Assembly: GCA_023390875.1 (NCBI GenBank)
Contig: JAEWCA010000116.1
Location: 1 to 7,214, forward strand
Source of the DNA: Actinomycetes bacterium
GTDB taxonomy: Bacteria; Actinomycetota; Actinomycetes; Actinomycetales; Cellulomonadaceae
Reading direction: 5' to 3'
DNA: 7,214 nt
Below are positions 5,312-7,214 of the stretch, piece by piece. The stretch's first letter is position 1. Every line of letters starts with the position of its first letter. A program made the position numbers and the translations under genes. The notes under the pieces are model-generated. The model saw nothing but the letters and a program-made list of their open reading frames with translations. It had not been told where the DNA came from and ran no database searches.

Positions 5312-6703
5312 ATGACGACCACGACGACCTCACGTCCGCAGGCTGTCACCGGCACGACGACGGCCCGCGGCTCGGGCGGTGTGCTGGCGATCATCCTCGT
5401 CGGCTACTTCATGGTGATCCTGGACAACTCGATCGTGATCACCGGCCTGCCGCACATCGCCGACGAGCTCGACCTGTCCGGTGGGTCGCTGGCGTGGGTG
5501 CAGAACGCCTACCTGCTGACGTTCGGCGGCCTGCTGCTGCTGGGTGCCCGGGCCGGGGACATCCTGGGTCGGCGGCGCACGTTCGTGATCGGCCTCGTGC
5601 TGTTCACGCTCGCCTCCGTGCTCGTCGGGCTGGCACCCACCGGCGGGACGCTGATCGCGGCCCGCGCGCTGCAGGGCGTCGGGTCGGCGGTCCTCGCACC
5701 GTCCACCCTGGCGCTGCTCACCGCGTCGTTCCCCGACGGACCGCAGCGGGTGCGCGCCACATCGGCCTACGGCGCGGTCGCCGGGATCGGTGCGAGCGTC
5801 GGCCTGGTCGTCGGAGGCCTGCTGGCCGACCTGGTGTCGTGGCGGGCGGGCTTCCTGGTGAACCTGCCGATCGGGGTGGCGATGCTCGTCGCGGGGCGCC
5901 GCGTCCTGCCCGAGACGCCGCGCACGCCCGGACGGTTCGACGTGCCCGGGGCGCTGCTGGCCACCGCCGGGCCCGCGGCACTGGTCTACGGGCTGGTGCG
6001 CGTCGGCGAGGACGGGTGGTCCGACGCGGCCGCCGAGGCGGCGATGCTCGTCGGAGCGGTCCTGCTCGTGGTCCTGGTGCTCGTCGAGCGCTCCGCCCGC
6101 CAGCCGGTGCTGGTGCTCAGCCTGTTCACCGACCGCGAGCGCGTCGGCGCCTACCTGGCCCGGGCCGCGTTCCTCGGCGCGATGATGGGGTTCTTCCTGT
6201 TCACCAGCCAGTTCGTGCAGGACGAGTGGGGCTGGTCGGCGCTGGCCGCGGGCGTCGCGTTCTTCCCGATGACGGTCGTCAACTTCGTCGTCGCCATCGC
6301 CGTGCCGCGCCTGCAGCGTCGCGTGCGCGGTCCGGTGCTGCTCGTCACCGGGCTCGCACTGACCACCCTGGGCATGGCAGGACTGGCTCTCGTCGGCGTG
6401 AGCAGCAGCTACGCGCTGGGGATCGGCGTGCCGATGGTGCTCGTCGGCGCCGGGCAGGGCCTGGCGTTCGGCCCGCTGACCGCCTCCGGCATCGCCCGCG
6501 TCGACCCCGCGCAGGCCGGTGCCGCGTCCGGCGTCGTGAACTCCGTGCACCAGCTCGGCGGCGCCCTCGGGATGAGCCTCGTGCTCGCGGTGTCCACCTC
6601 CTACGCCGGTGCCATGCGCGCCGGCACCGTGCTGGTCGCGCTCGCCCTGACAGCCGCCGCGGTCCTCGTCCTGCCCGCGAGCCGGGCGCGGCGAGCGAGG
6701 TGA
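5312..6703 (+). CDS. DHA2-family (EmrB/QacA-like) MFS drug:proton antiporter
   Basis: The 463-residue integral membrane protein has a Thr-rich cytoplasmic N-terminus followed by many hydrophobic segments, about 14 as in the DHA2 group. The diagnostic motifs are present. D1-like LDNSIVITGLPHI is at 37-49 (family LDxTIVNVALP), motif A GARAGDILGRRR at 78-89, and RALQGVGSAVLAPSTLALL at 118-136. Motif C, GASVGLVVGGLL plus SWRAGFLVNLPIG, is at 160-188, and GAASGVVNSVHQLGGALG at 403-420. Asn39 replaces the usual Thr/Ala after LD, and V168-G169-G170 keeps the hinge glycines although the usual Pro (GPxxGG) is Leu. Such pumps export hydrophobic drugs, dyes or antibiotics in exchange for protons; the substrate cannot be read here. 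The start at 5312 follows the expected N-terminal length; the frame extending back to 4184 is only antisense to the regulator. Confidence 0.93.
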   Translation: MTTTTTSRPQAVTGTTTARGSGGVLAIILVGYFMVILDNSIVITGLPHIADELDLSGGSLAWVQNAYLLTFGGLLLLGARAGDILGRRRTFVIGLVLFTLASVLVGLAPTGGTLIAARALQGVGSAVLAPSTLALLTASFPDGPQRVRATSAYGAVAGIGASVGLVVGGLLADLVSWRAGFLVNLPIGVAMLVAGRRVLPETPRTPGRFDVPGALLATAGPAALVYGLVRVGEDGWSDAAAEAAMLVGAVLLVVLVLVERSARQPVLVLSLFTDRERVGAYLARAAFLGAMMGFFLFTSQFVQDEWGWSALAAGVAFFPMTVVNFVVAIAVPRLQRRVRGPVLLVTGLALTTLGMAGLALVGVSSSYALGIGVPMVLVGAGQGLAFGPLTASGIARVDPAQAGAASGVVNSVHQLGGALGMSLVLAVSTSYAGAMRAGTVLVALALTAAAVLVLPASRARRAR

Positions 6704-6905
6704 CGACAGACCCTCCCGGCCGGCTCGACCCGTTCCTAGCGTGGAAGGCACCCGGCCGGATCCAGCCCGGTGAGGTCGCCGAGGCCGACCGGCCCATGGA
6801 CTCCCGCTGCGCCCGGCGTGACGCTCAACCCCGACGACAACAGCTACGGCGCCCACGAGCTCGCACCCGCCGCCCGCCGCCGTTGACACCACGGAAGGCA
6901 CCACG
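6704..6905. other. Intergenic region with -10 element, dyad and possible gene remnant
   Basis: No complete gene is supported in these 202 bases. TAGCGT at 6737-6742 fits an actinobacterial -10 and is followed by GGAAGGCACC (6743-6752). The same ten bases recur at 6893-6902, where GGAAGG is the ribosome binding site of the next gene. A 24-bp imperfect palindrome centred on GGATCC (6749-6772, 10 of 12 pairs matching) lies at the expected start point of that promoter. A frame ending at TGA 6884-6886 encodes GVTLNPDDNSYGAHEL with almost all codons G/C-ending. It could be the leftover tail of a lost gene. Confidence 0.4.
6749..6772. promoter_or_regulatory. Operator- or hairpin-like imperfect palindrome
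   Basis: Arms CACCCGGCCG and CAGCCCGGTG flank GATC, and ten of twelve base pairs match across the dyad. Lying about six bases after the TAGCGT -10, it could be an operator for the DUF2255 transcript. As RNA it would form a stem of two short blocks and might end the antiporter transcript instead. The sequence does not decide between these. Confidence 0.3.
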
Positions 6906-7214
6906 ATGACCGACTGGACACCTGCCGACCTGGCGGCCGTCGACCGCGCCGGAGAGATCCGCGTCGCGGCCCACCGACCCGACGGGACCGTGCGCCCGTC
7001 CACGATCGTCTGGCACGTCGTCGTCGACGGCGCCCTGTTCATCCGCTCGGTACGCGGTGACGACGGCGCGTGGTACCGAGCCGTCCGCCGGACGGGCACC
7101 GGGACCGTCGCCGCCGCCGGCGTGCCCGCCGACCTCCCCTTCACGCCCGCCGCCGGGCACGGCGGCGCGATCGACGCCGCCTACCGAGCCAAGTACGGGA
7201 ACGGCGCGCCGGTG
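6906..7214 (+). CDS. DUF2255 family protein (N-terminal part, runs off the window)
   Basis: The first 103 residues are visible, starting MTDWTPADLAAVDRAGEIRV, and the frame is still open at the window's end. Family features are the opening W-T-x-x-(D/E)-L followed by a small acidic helix and E-(I/L)-R-(V/I)-A (17-21). The strand pair TIVWHVVVDGALFIRSVRG (33-51), D-x-x-W-(Y/F)-R-A (53-59) and AAYRAKYG (91-98) are also typical. Members are usually about 120-130 residues, so perhaps 20 remain outside. The fold resembles split-barrel flavin/F420-binding proteins by pattern, but no activity is established and no cofactor motif is visible. GGAAGG lies seven bases before the ATG. It follows the antiporter on the same strand after 202 bases and probably has its own promoter. 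I am fairly sure of the family, not of its role. Confidence 0.8.
   Translation, partial: MTDWTPADLAAVDRAGEIRVAAHRPDGTVRPSTIVWHVVVDGALFIRSVRGDDGAWYRAVRRTGTGTVAAAGVPADLPFTPAAGHGGAIDAAYRAKYGNGAPV

Noticed and set aside
5330..7144. A 604-aa Arg/Gly/His/Gln-rich open frame on the - strand
   Set aside because: It is antisense to the antiporter and the DUF2255 gene, has shadow-frame composition and crosses two unrelated genes.
1..7214. A novel defence system, CRISPR array or mobile element
   Set aside because: No repeats-with-spacers, transposase, integrase, toxin-antitoxin pair or nuclease/helicase genes were seen; all genes belong to ordinary families.

Overview
The window is a composite of two unrelated bacterial genomes that meet at about 1169-1195. 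The left part (1 to ~1190) looks alphaproteobacterial, most like the Bradyrhizobium/Rhodopseudomonas group. It holds the 3' end of prmA, a small basic protein gene on the opposite strand, and the N-terminal third of a long-form Xaa-Pro aminopeptidase. The right part (~1170 to 7214) has higher GC and strongly G/C-ending codons and looks like a Cellulomonas-type actinobacterium. It carries an Hsp70 with the Gram-positive deletion in its ATPase domain, HspR-type HAIR operators and a sigma-H/sigma-R-type promoter. The join cuts two housekeeping genes at once, and the two reading frames share a short GC-rich stretch, so an assembly or library chimera is much more likely than a real recombination. 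These lineage assignments come from reading the translations; no database search was run.

Layout, left part: end of prmA (+, 1-201); 59-aa protein (-, 212-391); intergenic 392-580; aminopeptidase P N-terminus (+, from 581), broken at the join.

Layout, right part: dnaK (-, start at 2992), lacking only its last few codons because of the join; a regulatory region with two HAIR operators, a GGGAAT-N18-GTT promoter and a weaker second promoter; a divergent MptpB-like tyrosine phosphatase (+, 3306-4073) that may be leaderless; a convergent gap with terminator-like hairpins; an XRE/MmyB-type regulator (-, 4298-5209); a divergent DHA2-family drug/H+ antiporter (+, 5312-6703); a 202-bp gap with a -10 element, a dyad and a possible gene remnant; and the start of a DUF2255 protein (+, from 6906) that runs off the window.

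How the genes work together: the dnaK front end reads as textbook actinobacterial heat/thiol stress control, with positive control by an ECF sigma factor and repression by HspR at operators covering the start sites. The grpE-dnaJ-hspR genes that normally follow dnaK would lie beyond the join and are absent. The regulator and antiporter form a common divergent pair in which the regulator probably controls the pump. I found no CRISPR array, tRNA, rRNA, insertion sequence or clearly new multi-gene system. The strongest observations are the chimeric join and the layered dnaK promoter.
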